Positions 22,946-34,918 of a stretch of 64,000 nucleotides of DNA are shown piece by piece. The stretch is from Pseudophaeomoniella oleicola. Lineage: Eukaryota > Ascomycota > Eurotiomycetes > Phaeomoniellales > Phaeomoniellaceae. The DNA lies in the NCBI GenBank assembly GCA_003868215.1, contig QWDQ01000072.1, forward strand, positions 1-64,000, written 5' to 3'. Each line of letters starts with the position of its first letter. Position 1 is the first letter of the stretch. A program made the position numbers and the translations under genes. Under the pieces are notes generated by a model. The model was not told the origin of the DNA. It saw nothing but the letters and a program-made list of their open reading frames with translations, and made no database searches.

Positions 22946-23305
22946 GATTAATGCCTGGCAGAAGATTTATCTCATGTACCCAAGGCATCTGTCTCTCCAA
23001 TCGATACTCTTAACACGACGAACATGGAAAGGAATCAGAACATTGAAATCGTGTCCCTTGAAAATGATTTCTCGAACGCATTTTGTTCTTCTAGGCTTTC
23101 TTCGCCTTGAAAGTTAGCCCCCCAATGACCATGACCATTTCCATTTCCTATCGTACCCCAGGCGCCTGAACAGGTAAATCCATTCCTCTCTTCATCAACC
23201 GCTCGCTTGGCAGGATTCTGACTGACCTTTGCAAGCCCGTTCTGATTCCTATCATTCCCTCAGATTTTCTCCTCCTCCCTAACCACCCTTCCACACCCTT
23301 TTCTT

Positions 23306-25766
23306 TTAATCGTCAGGATGATGAAATGCCTCTCCGAAAGCTGAATTATCCAGATCTCCAAGATCTAGGTCGTCTTCTCCAATGTTTCCAACATCATCGT
23401 GACCGACATCATGGGCTCCTTCCGCTTCCTGGCCGGATCCCGAGAGATCGTACCCTTCCATCGCTTCGCCTGCTGTGTTCAGAGACTCGAAGTTGTCGGG
23501 ATCGTTGGAATCAGCTACCGGAAGGGAAAAATCGGAGGCGGTGGTGGCAGGGTCGTTAGGCAGGGGAGAGGTGCTGTTCGCGGGTTGTTGAGCCGGAACA
23601 GGAGATGGTTGAGTAACCTGAGCGGCAGATGTAGTGGCATCGATAGCGGTGATAGTTTCAGGCTTAGATTCGGGTTGTGCTTGAGTAGGTAAAGTGGAGG
23701 AAGTGGGTTCTGTGCTTGAGGCAACAGGGGAGTTCAGACCTTGGATCCCGCTGCCGGGGGTGTTGTGGAAGGAGGGACTTGAGATGTTCGTCTTTGTTGC
23801 TTGCGCTGGCGCTTCGGTCGGAGCAGAGGTTGCTGTTTGGGGTTGGGCAGTTTCTGGGGCTGTGCTACCGTCTGCAGGCGAAGTGGTAGTGGTAGGAGCG
23901 TCATCGTTGACCATTACCCAATCATCGACATTGTTGTCTGTTGGATTTGGTTCATCGAGCCCCCCCATATCGACGTCGACGTCAAGTCCAGCACGCATGT
24001 CGGACGTCGCTTCCTCAAGACCGGTGTTCTGGACATTACCTGGATCAGGGACAGGGGGAGGAGCGGTAGAAGCAGATGTATCGGGTGCAGGATGAGCAGC
24101 TGCTACGGCTGGAACCGGAGATGCTGATGTGGTAGGTTGCTGAGAGGTAGGTGACAGGCCCTTTGATTGTTCGATTGCTGGGACTTCCTCTTCAGTGGTG
24201 GCTGACATATGTACATCATCCTGGGTTGGCGCAGATGGCTGAGGAGAGACTGCCGCAGGTTCAGGTTGAGGTGTCGGCTCGGGCTCTTTTTCTTCAAGTC
24301 CACCTTTCTCTAGCAAGTTGACGTCTTTCAATGGCACCGCCATTTTATTTGTGCTAGATTCAATTTCCGCAACGATATCGGCGATCTTGTCCGGCGGTCC
24401 AGTTGACACGTCTTGGCCTGGTCTGCTTTTCTCCAGTCGCAGTGCTTCATTAGTGGTGCTATTTGGGTCTTCTACTGCATTACGCAGTCTTCGCTCAGCA
24501 CTAGTATAGAGAGACGACTTCTGCAGGATAGACATCTTTCGTGCGTGCTCTTTCTTCATCTTCTCGATTTCAGCCCGCATTGAAGCAAGCTTTTCCTCAG
24601 CCTTGTCTTTGAATTCTTTAGCGCGATCCTCTTCCATTCTTCCCACCCGTGGAGGTGCACCATCCGCAGCTTCATAGGTTGCGGACGTTGGTGCTGTGAA
24701 GAATCCATTTGTTAATGTTTCCAAAGCACCTTTACGACCCAAACCGAGTTCCACGGGAACAATCTGGCTAATAGAGTATGGAGAACCCATTATTTCCTCC
24801 ATCCATTCATGATGTTGCTCGTATCTCATTCGACTGATCTCTCTAGGTGTTAGGAAGTCGAGCATGTCGCCCCTTGATACATCCTCTTCTTCGTCGATAG
24901 TGGGCTCCACCATGGAAATACTGCCCCTGCCCGGGCGTCCTTGCGCTCGCGGTGGCACAGGTCCAACAGAACTACCACGTCCGAATCCTGCTTGTTGTGC
25001 AGGCATACCTGGCGCTGCACTTTGTTGACCGGGGAGGGTGATTGTTGGCCAGTTCGCCTTATCATGAAGCATGAAGTCTTTCCGGGTTAGGAGTCCCTGT
25101 CGTTGCAGGAATGCTCGCTCCCTAAGAGAATTCTGAATCTGCGGTTGAACGGGGATAGAGGTGACAGGATAGTGGTCCCTTCTCTCGGCTTTGGTGTAAT
25201 GGATGAGCCACAAAGATGGATCACAGGGTGGCTGCCCGGGGATTGGAACCTTTCCAGGCGTCAATCTGTATCGTTTCCGGCTATGAGAAGCAACTGAATC
25301 GTTGGGTGGATGAAATCCTGATCGATGCATATACATTTCAAGGGTCTAAGACATGTCAGCAACTAATGATAACAAGACGAGGGGTGCTCGGCGCATACAT
25401 AGCCTTTAGCATCATGATTGAAAGCTTGTTCAGGGTCAGCCCAAATATAACCATCGGTCGCGGAACCCGTCCCCAAGTAATCCAGTGGCTGCCAGATGAG
25501 GAGCACCGTGCCATCTGCAGGCGCATCGAGAAACGTCCAATGCATTGGCTGAACATCGCGAACGATCTTTGGCGCCTCTAAAAGGTAGTTCACGACAGTC
25601 TCGATTGAGAGCATGCTCACGGAAGGGTACCGGTATTTGGACACCAAGTGCAAGTGTTGTAGCTACATGCGACAATCAGCTTCGTGATGAGACCAAGTCT
25701 TAGACCAGCGTTACTGACCAGCTGAGGTGGCACGCCGGCCGCAGGATCTCGCATCGGGTTCTGCAT
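23306..25766 (-). CDS. ssr4: SWI/SNF and RSC complex subunit Ssr4-like (DUF1750)
   Basis: Three exons: 25766-25719, 25662-25399, 25345-23306; 783 residues. The N-terminal ~190 residues match the fungal Ssr4/DUF1750 domain: LQHLHLVSKYRYPS, ETVVNYLLEAPKIV, MHWTFLDAPADGTVLLIWQP, then across the second intron GY|TLEMYMHRSGF. A charged coiled-coil follows (EDRAKEFKDKAEEKLASMRAE), and the last ~400 residues are Pro/Thr/Ser/Ala-rich and acidic (disordered), ending in an Asp-rich tail. Ssr4 is a fungal-specific component of SWI/SNF and RSC chromatin remodellers. The 16-codon first exon provides the start; the preceding frame has no better ATG. Confidence 0.9.
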
Positions 25767-26438
25767 TTTGAGATCCCGATGCTCCTGTGAGCCAATTCGA
25801 GGCTAAATGAATATGATTGCGACTCCTGCGACACTCACTGGTGCTTGAAGCTATGTGTTGAGCCTAGTTGGAGCAAAATGCTTGGATGCGACACCTTTAA
25901 TCACATCACGTCGCGCTGAAGCTGCCCTTCGAATAATGTTGTCGCGCAGTGCGGAAGTATGCCGTTATGGTCGCCGTTTTTGTAAACTCATTTATGTATT
26001 AGGGTAACCGCTAGTAATACTGTATTGCTTCACCTCAAATGAATCTGAGACTTCTATAAGAACATGCTGGCCCCTAGTGAGGGCGTCTACTTTCGAAATT
26101 TAGTCTACTAAGGCAAAGAAGAGGTCAATGATCAGTCGAATTGTTTATTCTGCTCACAAATCTTGAAAGCTGTAGACCTAATGAAGGGTATCTTGAATCC
26201 GTTTAAATCCAAAACGATTGAAACCGTCCCTGAACGCCCACTCATACCGTGATTTTTTCCGTTGCCTGACCCGTCTAATGCGTGAAACGAAGGTAAAGCA
26301 CTAACTATACAAAACAAGCAGATCTCGAATTCTCGAAGGAATGCTCCAAAGAATCTGCCCAGCAAAATTCTCGATTCTTTTCTTATTGTGAGGTTGTCAG
26401 GACAGAGCCTGGCTGCCCGCAGCAAAGCCCTGGACCTG
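25767..26438. other. Intergenic region
   Basis: 670 bp: promoter of ssr4 at left, 3' UTR of the LPMO-like gene at right. No gene seen. Confidence 0.5.
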
Positions 26439-27950
26439 TTAAAAGATAGGATTGCGACCCCGGATCTGAAAAGTAGAAGATATGGTTGTCGCAGATAGAG
26501 TCGGTGAGTGATATGAGGTTGTAACAGGGACGTGGACAATGACGGTTGAAGTGGATGTCACTGCAGAAACCGGAACGACTGTGGTGGTAACGACATCTAT
26601 GACGCCGTTACTATTAGCAGCAATTGACGATAAGGCTGGTAGTAACTCACCATATGGACCAGATGGTGTTGCATTGATACGCGAGGAAGAAGGTGAAGCG
26701 CGGGCAATTGGCACTGAAGTGGTTGTCAGTGAGGCCATAACTGGGACGATGGTTATTTCAAACCTACCTTGTCCTCTGCGAACGTAACCACCGGTTTGCG
26801 CAGCCGAGTAAACGGTCATTGTTTTGGTCTGGTAGACAGTGACTTGTGCTATTGTAGTATCGACATCAGTACTTGCGGAAAGCAAGGTCACAGTTGGGAA
26901 TGCCAACGAACCGTATTCAGTAACTGTTTTTGTAGAAACACTGGATACACTTGATGCTTCGCTTGAGAATGCGGTAGCCACTGCATCAGTCAGTGACGTC
27001 GTTCGAGGAGGTGTGAATATGGTCGACCTACCGGACGCCGTCGAAGTGCTAGCTTGGGTACCAGGGACCGTAGCAGCAGAAGCATTCGCAACTGGCGATG
27101 CATCCAGATTCTGAAACTGTGAGGGGATTGCAGCGTAATTGAGGTTCTGGTCTGAGATAAAACCAGAAGAGACTACCTTCTGCGAGAGGGAGTTGCTCTG
27201 TTGGATGTCGACGTCCATGCAGGTAGTGTAGATTTCGGTTTTCCCATCGGGCAGGCCTGGATCAACACCAGCAGCTGTCGGCCAATCCCACACCCAGTAT
27301 AGAGTGTAAGGTTTGCCTGATGGTGCATTCGATGGAAGAGCAATGTCTTGTTGGCACCATATGTCTGCTCCCATTGGCTGAGCCGCCTCATGAGGAAATT
27401 TGGCTTGACGAGCTACAGATATGCTGCCGCCGTTGATCTGATAGCATCGACCATCATCAAAGGCTTCAGTTGACAATAGCACACCACGTCCATCTCCGCC
27501 AGTCCCGTTCGCGTTCCAGACTTTATGGATGGAAAGGAAGGTATCTTCTGGGCTGGGATTGGTAGTACCATAGACGTACATTGTACCACGATTGGCCGGT
27601 TTCCCTGGTTGGTTCTGCGGCAGTGTCACATGGCCATTCTCTTGATATCTGAGAGCGACTTTCGCACCAGCTGCTGCCTGCAGCCGTGGACTCCCGCTTG
27701 TCTGGCTCTGAGTTCGCTGGTTGTCTTTGCACATGTAGTCGGACGCAAAGATACTGTTGTTGCTTCGACCGTTCGGTGGAAGGAGGTTGACCATAAGGTT
27801 ATCGTTAAAACCAGGAGCAGCTCTGACGACGTTCGCGCGAGGGTAACCTGTATCGCCGACGAAGGTACCATTAGGAGCAATGACCGTAAGCTGTTCCACC
27901 CAGCTATGAGCACTGGCAACACCAACAAGGCACATCAAGGAAAACAACAT
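26439..27950 (-). CDS. Secreted protein with N-terminal histidine, LPMO-like (DUF7492-type)
   Basis: I start at the ATG at 27950 because it opens a clean signal peptide (MLFSLMCLVGVASA) whose predicted cleavage leaves His-Ser-Trp at the mature N-terminus; the frame is open to 28097 but that extension would bury the signal. Unspliced length is 503 residues. The first ~280 residues form a globular, Cys-containing domain (HSWVEQLTVIAPNGTFVG, NENGHVTLP-like QENGHVTLP, YTLYWVWDWPTA), reminiscent of chitin/polysaccharide-binding LPMO-like folds in which His1 and an internal His bind copper. The rest is Ser/Thr-rich and likely O-glycosylated. A 54-nt in-frame segment at 26714-26767 has perfect intron signals; removing it gives 485 residues. 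Enzymatic activity is inferred, not shown. Confidence 0.7.
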   Translation of the reverse strand: MLFSLMCLVGVASAHSWVEQLTVIAPNGTFVGDTGYPRANVVRAAPGFNDNLMVNLLPPNGRSNNSIFASDYMCKDNQRTQSQTSGSPRLQAAAGAKVALRYQENGHVTLPQNQPGKPANRGTMYVYGTTNPSPEDTFLSIHKVWNANGTGGDGRGVLLSTEAFDDGRCYQINGGSISVARQAKFPHEAAQPMGADIWCQQDIALPSNAPSGKPYTLYWVWDWPTAAGVDPGLPDGKTEIYTTCMDVDIQQSNSLSQKVVSSGFISDQNLNYAAIPSQFQNLDASPVANASAATVPGTQASTSTASGRSTIFTPPRTTSLTDAVATAFSSEASSVSSVSTKTVTEYGSLAFPTVTLLSASTDVDTTIAQVTVYQTKTMTVYSAAQTGGYVRRGQGRFEITIVPVMASLTTTSVPIARASPSSSRINATPSGPYGELLPALSSIAANSNGVIDVVTTTVVPVSAVTSTSTVIVHVPVTTSYHSPTLSATTISSTFQIRGRNPIF

Positions 27951-30046
27951 AGTTGCTGTGTGTAATGTGCTAGGCTTTGGAACTCTCTGTCGAATGAACG
28001 TTGGTGGGTAAATGTCTGCACTCGACCAGCGAGTTATGAGTAGTAGCAGTCCTGATAGAATTGCACTGATAGAGATGGAATGGGGGAAATATGTCAAAGA
28101 AGACTTCAGAGAAGGAGAGTGCCAATAGAAGTATAAGTATATGCAGTAACGAACAATGAAGCTCGGAGAACAAAGGATAGTCTCGAAGTGAAGATGCCAA
28201 AATTATCACAATATTTCAGCTTGTGCTAAAGAACATAATGAATGAAGAACAATGAAGCTGTAACGCCTGAGCAATGGACGTTGACAACAGAGACAATGGT
28301 GACAAAGGAAGCATTGTTCTCTACCTTTCGCCTTTTGCTAAGGCGAAGGACGATGGTCGGGTTTACATAGGAAGTGATCACATTCACTGTGGATCTAGCC
28401 ATCCTATACCTGCAGACTGGATGAAACAAGAGAGACGGTGACCACGTTGAGTCCTGGCCATGTGAGTGAGCTCCCGATCCAGGACGGATAATACCGAAAT
28501 AGTCGAGAGGTCGCAAGGAGCCATACCAACCAGCGAAGCAGAACTAGTAGGACATAGATGAAGTCTGGGGTAGGTCCTATCGACATCCTGATAAGTCTCG
28601 ACGAATCAAGAGATCCAGACCCTTGTTTGCTGTGGCATGGTTGCATGGGCCCGGACCCGATAAGCCAAACATCTACCGAGTTTCATCTTTTCTACAGGGC
28701 ACCAGGTGCTCACAAACGCCCTGAAATGGTCCTTGCACACCTTCAGCGGCTGGGAGATGGTCAGTGTGGCAAAGCCATGTTCTCGAACGCTACTAACGGA
28801 AAACGAAGAGAAAGTTAAGCATTAGATGCCGAAATGCTCAATGTGAGGGTACTGAGGATTGAGGGAGAATCGCACTATACACGTGACTAGATCCTCCTCT
28901 TTGCAGGCAGTTCTTACCTGTGAGCAGTGCTCTACCTTTCTTGTTGAATATTCACTCGACAGAAAAGACATTGCGATTGGGATAGACAGAACAGTGATGT
29001 GGATTTGCTGTTTCGCGAAGTCGTGGGATGTGTTTCAATACTCTCTTATCCAGACTATCGAGTGGTCAAAGGCGCTGGTCATTGCGAAATTGGGGTGCAT
29101 CGCATGATCAATGAGAGGATAAAGAATTGGACAGGAACAAAAGAGAATGAATGGTTGTGATGTTCTCTTCGATGATACTTGGAACAAAGCGAGAGAAAGT
29201 GAAGTCCGGGACTTGTCTCAAGTTGCGCGCTAGCCCATCAGCCCTGAGAGAAGCGATTGGCTGACATGATACGCGCCGTTAGGTATCCTAGATCTTTGTG
29301 CCTTATCCTTTCAATTTAGCATACTCCGTACCTGGTTTCAACCTCGCCTGATAAGTTGATCAGAGATGTCCATTGCTTAACTTACCTAGTTGAGGTCCTA
29401 GCATTGGTAGATCTCTTCCCGGCGGCCGGCAGGGGTACTGGCAGGGTTGGGCACAGGCCGTTTGCCTATCTCCCGTCGACGGGGTGTATCATGGAATCGT
29501 TGTAACATAGTCGTATCCGCAAGGTTCTGAGAAGAGCGTTCACCTACCAAGGCATCACCACTCGTAGCATTGCGAGTTGTCTGTCGAGAATCACAACCCG
29601 CATTACGCTGAAGCTGTTTTCCTCCAATCCCTCAAGCCTCATTCTATTACCCATGCAGTCTTTCCGAGACTAGGAGATTTAATAATTTCGATCTGTGAAG
29701 GATATTGTAGCGGAGATTCAAAATGAAAAATGGACCCCTTAAATGGAGCAACTCTCAGCGGCTCGGCGGACAATTGAAACCAGAAGCTCTAAGCGGAGTA
29801 CGATGCCTCTTATCGACTGTCCTTTTTCGCTTTGTTTTTTTATTAGCTCAACGTAACCGTCACATCAGTGGCCTAGCCACCGTACCATCCGGCCGGCGAT
29901 ACTACACACTTACTACGTTAATGAGCAATCCCTTGGGACGTCGATGAGGTAAGGGTGATCGGCACCAGTATACCGTTGTAGAATGTTGAAAGCACGTTTG
30001 AACGTGTATTTCTTATTTCTTTTGTTTCTTTGAAGCATAGCCGGTA
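27951..30046. other. Long divergent intergenic region
   Basis: 2.1 kb between the LPMO-like gene and the DUF3605 gene. Small minus-strand frames at 28226-28646 and a plus frame at 29723-29947 were read but lack family motifs or consistent splicing. Promoters of both flanking genes should be here. Confidence 0.5.
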
Positions 30047-30840
30047 ATGCTTACCTCTACGGATGCAATCTTGAAGACGGCCATGCCACATTCAGAGCCT
30101 ACGCCTACAGCCCAGGAATTAGAGGACCAGCAGCTTCCTTACTGGCTGATCAATGTGCCCAAGAGCGAGTGGCCTGAATCGTGCCCGGACTACCTGCTCG
30201 ATCTTTCCCCACGCGATCGTGCTATTCTCACTGTTCCCAATGATAAATTTGCCAGGGCGAGCTGGGAGCAGGTGAAGGATTTCGTTCGTAAGTACTGACG
30301 TTCTCCACGGTGGCATCCTGCTCTGACTGCCTGCTCATTACAGGTAGTGAGGACATCAACCAATTCCGCCGCGCCCCGATCGATCTTCGCAAGTATCTGA
30401 AATTTTCAGCCAAATTAAAGGCCGAATACGGCTCTGTGTCGAAATTTCTTGTATCCGAACGCCTGCGATGGTCAAGCCTAGAACCACGCGGCAAACCCTT
30501 TGAATATCCCGAAGACTACAAATTCCTCTACAACGACTGGCCCTATGCGCTTGATGAACGGATTGTGCACCTCGTTTGCTGGGTCAAATTCGAACTTGCA
30601 GAAGACCCCCAAACAGGTCGATCAACACCAGAGGTAGAGCAGGAGATCGATGGATTCGTTGACAGGACGTTCCGTAGTCGAATGCCAAAAGATAATGTTG
30701 TGTGGTTCAAGAATTACAAGAAGTTGAAGAGCGTACACGACCTAGAGCATTTCCATGTCATGCTTTACGACCCGCCAAAAGACTTGTTGGAAGAGGTCAC
30801 CGGCGGCGACGTTCCCATGGTTGAGAAGGTCGATTTGTAA
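30047..30840 (+). CDS. GIG1: N-acetylglucosamine-induced protein 1-like (DUF3605)
   Basis: Two exons, 30047-30287 and 30344-30840, with a 56-nt intron; 245 residues (233 if translation starts at the second in-frame ATG, 30083). DUF3605 features: LPYWLINVPKSEWPESCPDYL, DINQFRRAPIDLRKYLKF, FLVSERLRW, the central NDWPYALDERIVHLVCWVKF, and the C-terminal WFKNYKKLKSVHDLEHFHVML. In Candida, Gig1 is a GlcNAc-induced gene; the biochemical function is unknown. The conserved Trp/His content and lack of signal peptide suggest a cytosolic or nuclear protein. Confidence 0.88.
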
Positions 30841-32075
30841 AGCGCAAAATCGCCGAAATGTACAAAGATGCTATCGAATCAAGCAATTCATCGCGAAAGA
30901 AAAGAGAATATATCGGGCTCAGGATAACGGTGCATAGGTACACAAGCATGGTGTTCGTCTTTTAGTAGGATTTTGGGTCGCATAGATTGTTGGATAGAGC
31001 AGCGATTACTGTCTTTTGCATCGAGCGTGGCGGTGCTCGGAAGTCTTCGGCCTTTGTTTTTCTACCAATACCCATACATACGGGGGCATGCTACCAGCAA
31101 CCAAGAATATAGAGAAAGATGGCATTGCATAATGTACTACATTAAATACATAAAAGAGGTATTACTGGACCCATTGCGGATGCAACGGACAACATGCGAT
31201 CTTGAGTTGCAATAGCAGGACCCTGACGGATATTCACAGAGTTGGTCGAGAGGGTGTACCGGGGCCGTCTTGGTAGCCTGTATCATTGGCTATGAAGCAG
31301 CTATGGAGTGCATCTATTAGATATAAGGATCTATACTAGATGCAATACTACGTACTATGGTAGTAGAGTTGTAGGATCCGATCCCCTTATTCTAGCCATG
31401 TACTGTACCAGAACGTCAGGCCCGGTACCACCCAGTGAGCCGAAAAGACCACCATGAACATGACCGTGACCACACCAGACCCCGCGATTTGCTAACGCCC
31501 GAATCAAAAACGGTGTCCCATTAATATAGTAATTACCTATCAGGTTCAATGATTCGGGGTACAGAGGCAATCATATTATCCTTGTCAATTGTGATGATGA
31601 TGATGGTGAGCATGTCAACAAGGTTTCAGGTCAGTACATCTGGATTCCCCTTCAACTTCGTCATCAGCGCAACTGACTGTCCAAGCCACAGTCTCGCCCA
31701 CCGACTGTCCGATACTGTATCATACGGCGTCGGTATTCAGCCCATCATTCGGCTTTCTGAACTTCCCTAATCCGAGCATACAAATATTCTATGCGAATAT
31801 CCTTCTGGTCGCTGGATTACCATCTCTTAAAAAGTGCTGTCAATTTTGTACTACGTAGTAAACAAATCTTGCACACTGACGCCAACATTTCGAAGCTTTT
31901 AGCTTACCCACCAAATTGTGCCCGCATTCGTCTCGCCGCCCCGCGATTCTCAACTCGGGCTGACATACATCATCGGACCACTTTCGCAGCTGCCTCGAAG
32001 GGAAGGCAGGGAACGTTTATATAGATCTCTCTATTCTCAGGGCAACAGGTTCACAACCTACGTCTGATCCTCGAC
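30841..32075. other. Intergenic region
   Basis: 1.2 kb between two plus-strand genes: 3' UTR of the DUF3605 gene and promoter of the oxysterol-binding protein gene. It carries a palindrome copy at 31849-31860 and a degenerate relative near 31346-31365. No gene seen. Confidence 0.5.
31849..31860. repeat. Palindrome TACTACGTAGTA (dispersed family)
   Basis: Exact 12-bp copy, 216 bp upstream of the oxysterol-binding protein start codon. Confidence 0.8.
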
Positions 32076-34110
32076 ATGCCTCTCCATACCCATTTGCGGC
32101 GGGCGTCGCTAGGCAGTAAGCATTAGGCTGCGTATCTGCTTGCTAACACAACACTGATTTATTTCCCAGGCAATCGGTCCTCAACGGAGGAAACAAGACA
32201 AGAAACTACAGCTGAAGATGAAACTGTCGTCGAACCAGACCAGAACAATGGTGTGTTGTCTCTGGTTCATCGTTGCAGCAAAAATTCGACCGCCTAAGCG
32301 GTTGCTAATACTTTGGCGCAGTGCTCTCCCACATCATAGCACAACTACGCCCAGGTGCAGACCTCAGCAGGATTACACTGCCGACATTCATTCTAGAGCC
32401 GAGATCCATGCTTGAAAGAATTACAAAGTTCGATTGTTGATCCCTAAGCCAACACTCTGGCTGACCGGCATTTAGTTTCATGGCGCATCCCGAGACACTT
32501 CTCCCAATGCCCGAAGTCGATGATCCTGTCCTGAGATTCGTTGCAGTTGTGAAATTCTATCTGAGTGGGTGGCACATTAAACCTCCGTATGAAAGTCCTC
32601 CAAGGTGTACTCCAGAAGTTCTAACATGTGGACAGCGGTGTCAAGAAGCCGTTGAATCCTATCTTGGGCGAGACGTTTACATGTTATTGGGATTATCCAG
32701 ACAACACCAGAGGCTATTATATCGCAGAGCAGACCTCGCATCACCCTCCGAAATCAAGCTACTTCTTTTACGCCCCTCACCATCATATTAGAGTTGATGG
32801 TAGGCCTCAACCGCTAGACGTTCTGAGGGCCGAGCTAATTGGTCCATGCAGGTACTCTGAAACCGAGGAGTAAATTCTTAGGCAACTCTGCAGCTTCTTT
32901 GATGGAAGGTATCTCATACTTGAGGTTCACCAATCGAGGCAAGTCGGCAGGCGGAGAAAAGTAGTATGTTAAATTCCCGGTGATGGCACAGGCCTTGTGA
33001 CAAGGACTAAGATGAACAGCATCCTTACCCAACCCAACATGTACGCCAGGGGTATTCTGTTTGGAAAGATGAAATATGAACTTGGTCCGACTTCACAGGA
33101 CCTAAATACATATATCTCTCACTAACGTATGTTAAGGTGATCATTCTTTCGTTCGATGCCCAGAAAACAATCTCGTGGCCGACCTCGAGTTCAAAACAAA
33201 AGGCTATTTCAGCGGCACGTACAATGCGATTGGGGGCACAATCAGAAATGAGAAGACAGGAGAATCTCTGTACGAGCTTTCTGGGCTCTGGAATGGAGAA
33301 ATGTATATCAAAAACATCATGGTGCGTTAAAACAAGGGACTTGCTGTCCGGTGTGGGACACTGACATTTTCAAGACTGGTCACAAGGAGCTTCTTTTCAA
33401 CGCCACAAATGCTAAGCATTCTCCGCCTTTGACACGCCCACGGGAAGATCAAGGCGAGCGCGAATCTCAGAAGCTATGGTACACCACTGCACAAGCTGTA
33501 ATTGCTCGAGATCATGTCAAGGCAACCGAGGAGAAGTCCAAAATTGAAGATCGTCAACGGCAGGAAGCACATGAACGTGCGGAAGAAGGTATTGATTGGA
33601 AGCCGAAGCTCTTCCGGCCTGTCAAAGGAGGACCTGGTGGGCCAGAAGAGGGGGAGGAAGATCTAGATTTCATCCTCAATGCAAAGATGTGAGCTCCATT
33701 CATGACCTTGAAAGAAATACATTTGTTGACAGCTCAGCAGAGATGCACAGTCACCAGAAGACATCGAAAAACAAATCCTCGCCATAGCACCAATTCTACC
33801 TGGCCAGAAGGCAGACGAATTCCTCCAAATTCCTAAGCGATCTTCACTTCAAGCTCAACCTGCCGATCCAGCGCCCACAAACCCTAGCCCCGTGCCGCAA
33901 GACAACTTGATTGATTTAGATGAACCAGCTAATGCCGATGCTTCTGCTCCCGTACAAGGAATTACTCAGAAGTTGGCTGACACAAGTCTACAGCCGGCCT
34001 CAAATCCAAATGCATCGACCAACAATGGATCCCAAAGTCAACCGGACCCTATCAGGAGATTTGATTCCACGACATCAGAGGTAGACGCCTTCTTTGATGC
34101 ACAGGGCTGA
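32076..34110 (+). CDS. Oxysterol-binding-related protein (OSBP/ORP, no PH domain)
   Basis: Ten exons: 32076-32115, 32170-32250, 32322-32427, 32476-32586, 32636-32799, 32852-32960, 33020-33084, 33137-33321, 33375-33688, 33741-34110; 514 residues with all phases consistent. The lipid-transfer domain carries KKPLNPILGETF and the family fingerprint EQTSHHPP (144-151), plus LPTFILEPRSMLERITNFM before it, a lid/lipid-contact segment most like the Osh6/Osh7 group that exchanges phosphatidylserine for PI4P at ER-plasma membrane contacts. No PH or ankyrin domain precedes it. A Pro/Asn/Ser-rich C-terminal tail of ~110 residues contains DNLIDLDEP. The last intron ends in a CAGCAG tandem acceptor, so a one-residue Arg insertion is possible. 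Exon 7's donor (gtccga) is weak. Confidence 0.9.
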
Positions 34111-34918
34111 AGAGAACGTGACAGGGGTTCTTTGGAAATGATAATGAGCTTTTGAATGTTTAGAAGCGTGACCTTGACCACAAGCTTTCAGGCCAGCTTG
34201 GTCTGAAGCAACGGGATACCTGTAACCTGTGAGAGTGACAGAGAAAAAGGCAGGCAGGATCGGTAACCTACTTTATTGTGATTGATATACAAGATAACCC
34301 TATGTACGTGAAAGCAGAATTGACGAGTTCATTTCTTTTTTTTTTTTTTTTTTCTCTTAGATTCTCCTACAATGAATTTGAGGCCCCCTACCTACCTCCT
34401 TTTCTAAAACCTCGGATTGGTTCGAGATAGGTAGGAAAGGGGCGCCGTGAATTCCTTGTTACCTATCTATTGATTATTGTTGTATGTTACCTGCTGTATA
34501 GATAGATAGTTTAGAAAGCTTTCGAAATACAATCTATCATCAGAATCCGAATCGTGCTTTCACTTTCAGAAGGTAAATTAAATTAAATTCAAAGATGCCT
34601 TGATCTGTTGTAGACTAGGTAGGTACTTGATACATCATGCCTTCTCTCTTTCTTTCTTTCTTTTGTATACATAAGTAGTTTGAATTACATGTGATAGGTT
34701 AGTACATATGTACTAGGCATACATAGATGAGGTACTAGGTAGGTACGTAGTAGATGGATGGATATGCTCGATAATATACACTGTTGTACATATAGGGTGG
34801 TGTCATAGGTAGTACGCTGTATGGGTGCAGGTGGGTAGATACGATTTGCGGGTACCTTGGTGAAGAAGATATTTCCAGAAATTCTGAATTGACCGTCCTG
34901 GGCGTGTTCAACAGATTC
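34111..34918. other. Intergenic between convergent genes, simple-sequence rich
   Basis: About 800 bp of 3' UTR sequence with a T run near 34330-34350, a (CTTT)n run near 34650-34663, and repeated GGTAGGTA/TACCTACC words (34387, 34428, 34617, 34737). No gene seen. Confidence 0.6.

Larger units (their letters stand above)
22398..23305. other. Intergenic region with palindromic repeats
   Basis: About 900 bp between two minus-strand genes. It holds the DGAT1 promoter and, near 22668-22681 and 22909-22945, two clusters of short palindromes described separately. No gene seen. Confidence 0.55.

Noticed and set aside
26614-26653. A second intron-like segment (gtgagt...tag) in the LPMO-like gene
   Set aside because: Only 40 nt and removal causes an early stop; too short and destructive to accept without transcripts.
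28226-28646. Possible small two-exon membrane protein on the minus strand
   Set aside because: A hydrophobic segment and a plausible donor exist, but codon use is poor, the second part has no motif and the start is ambiguous.
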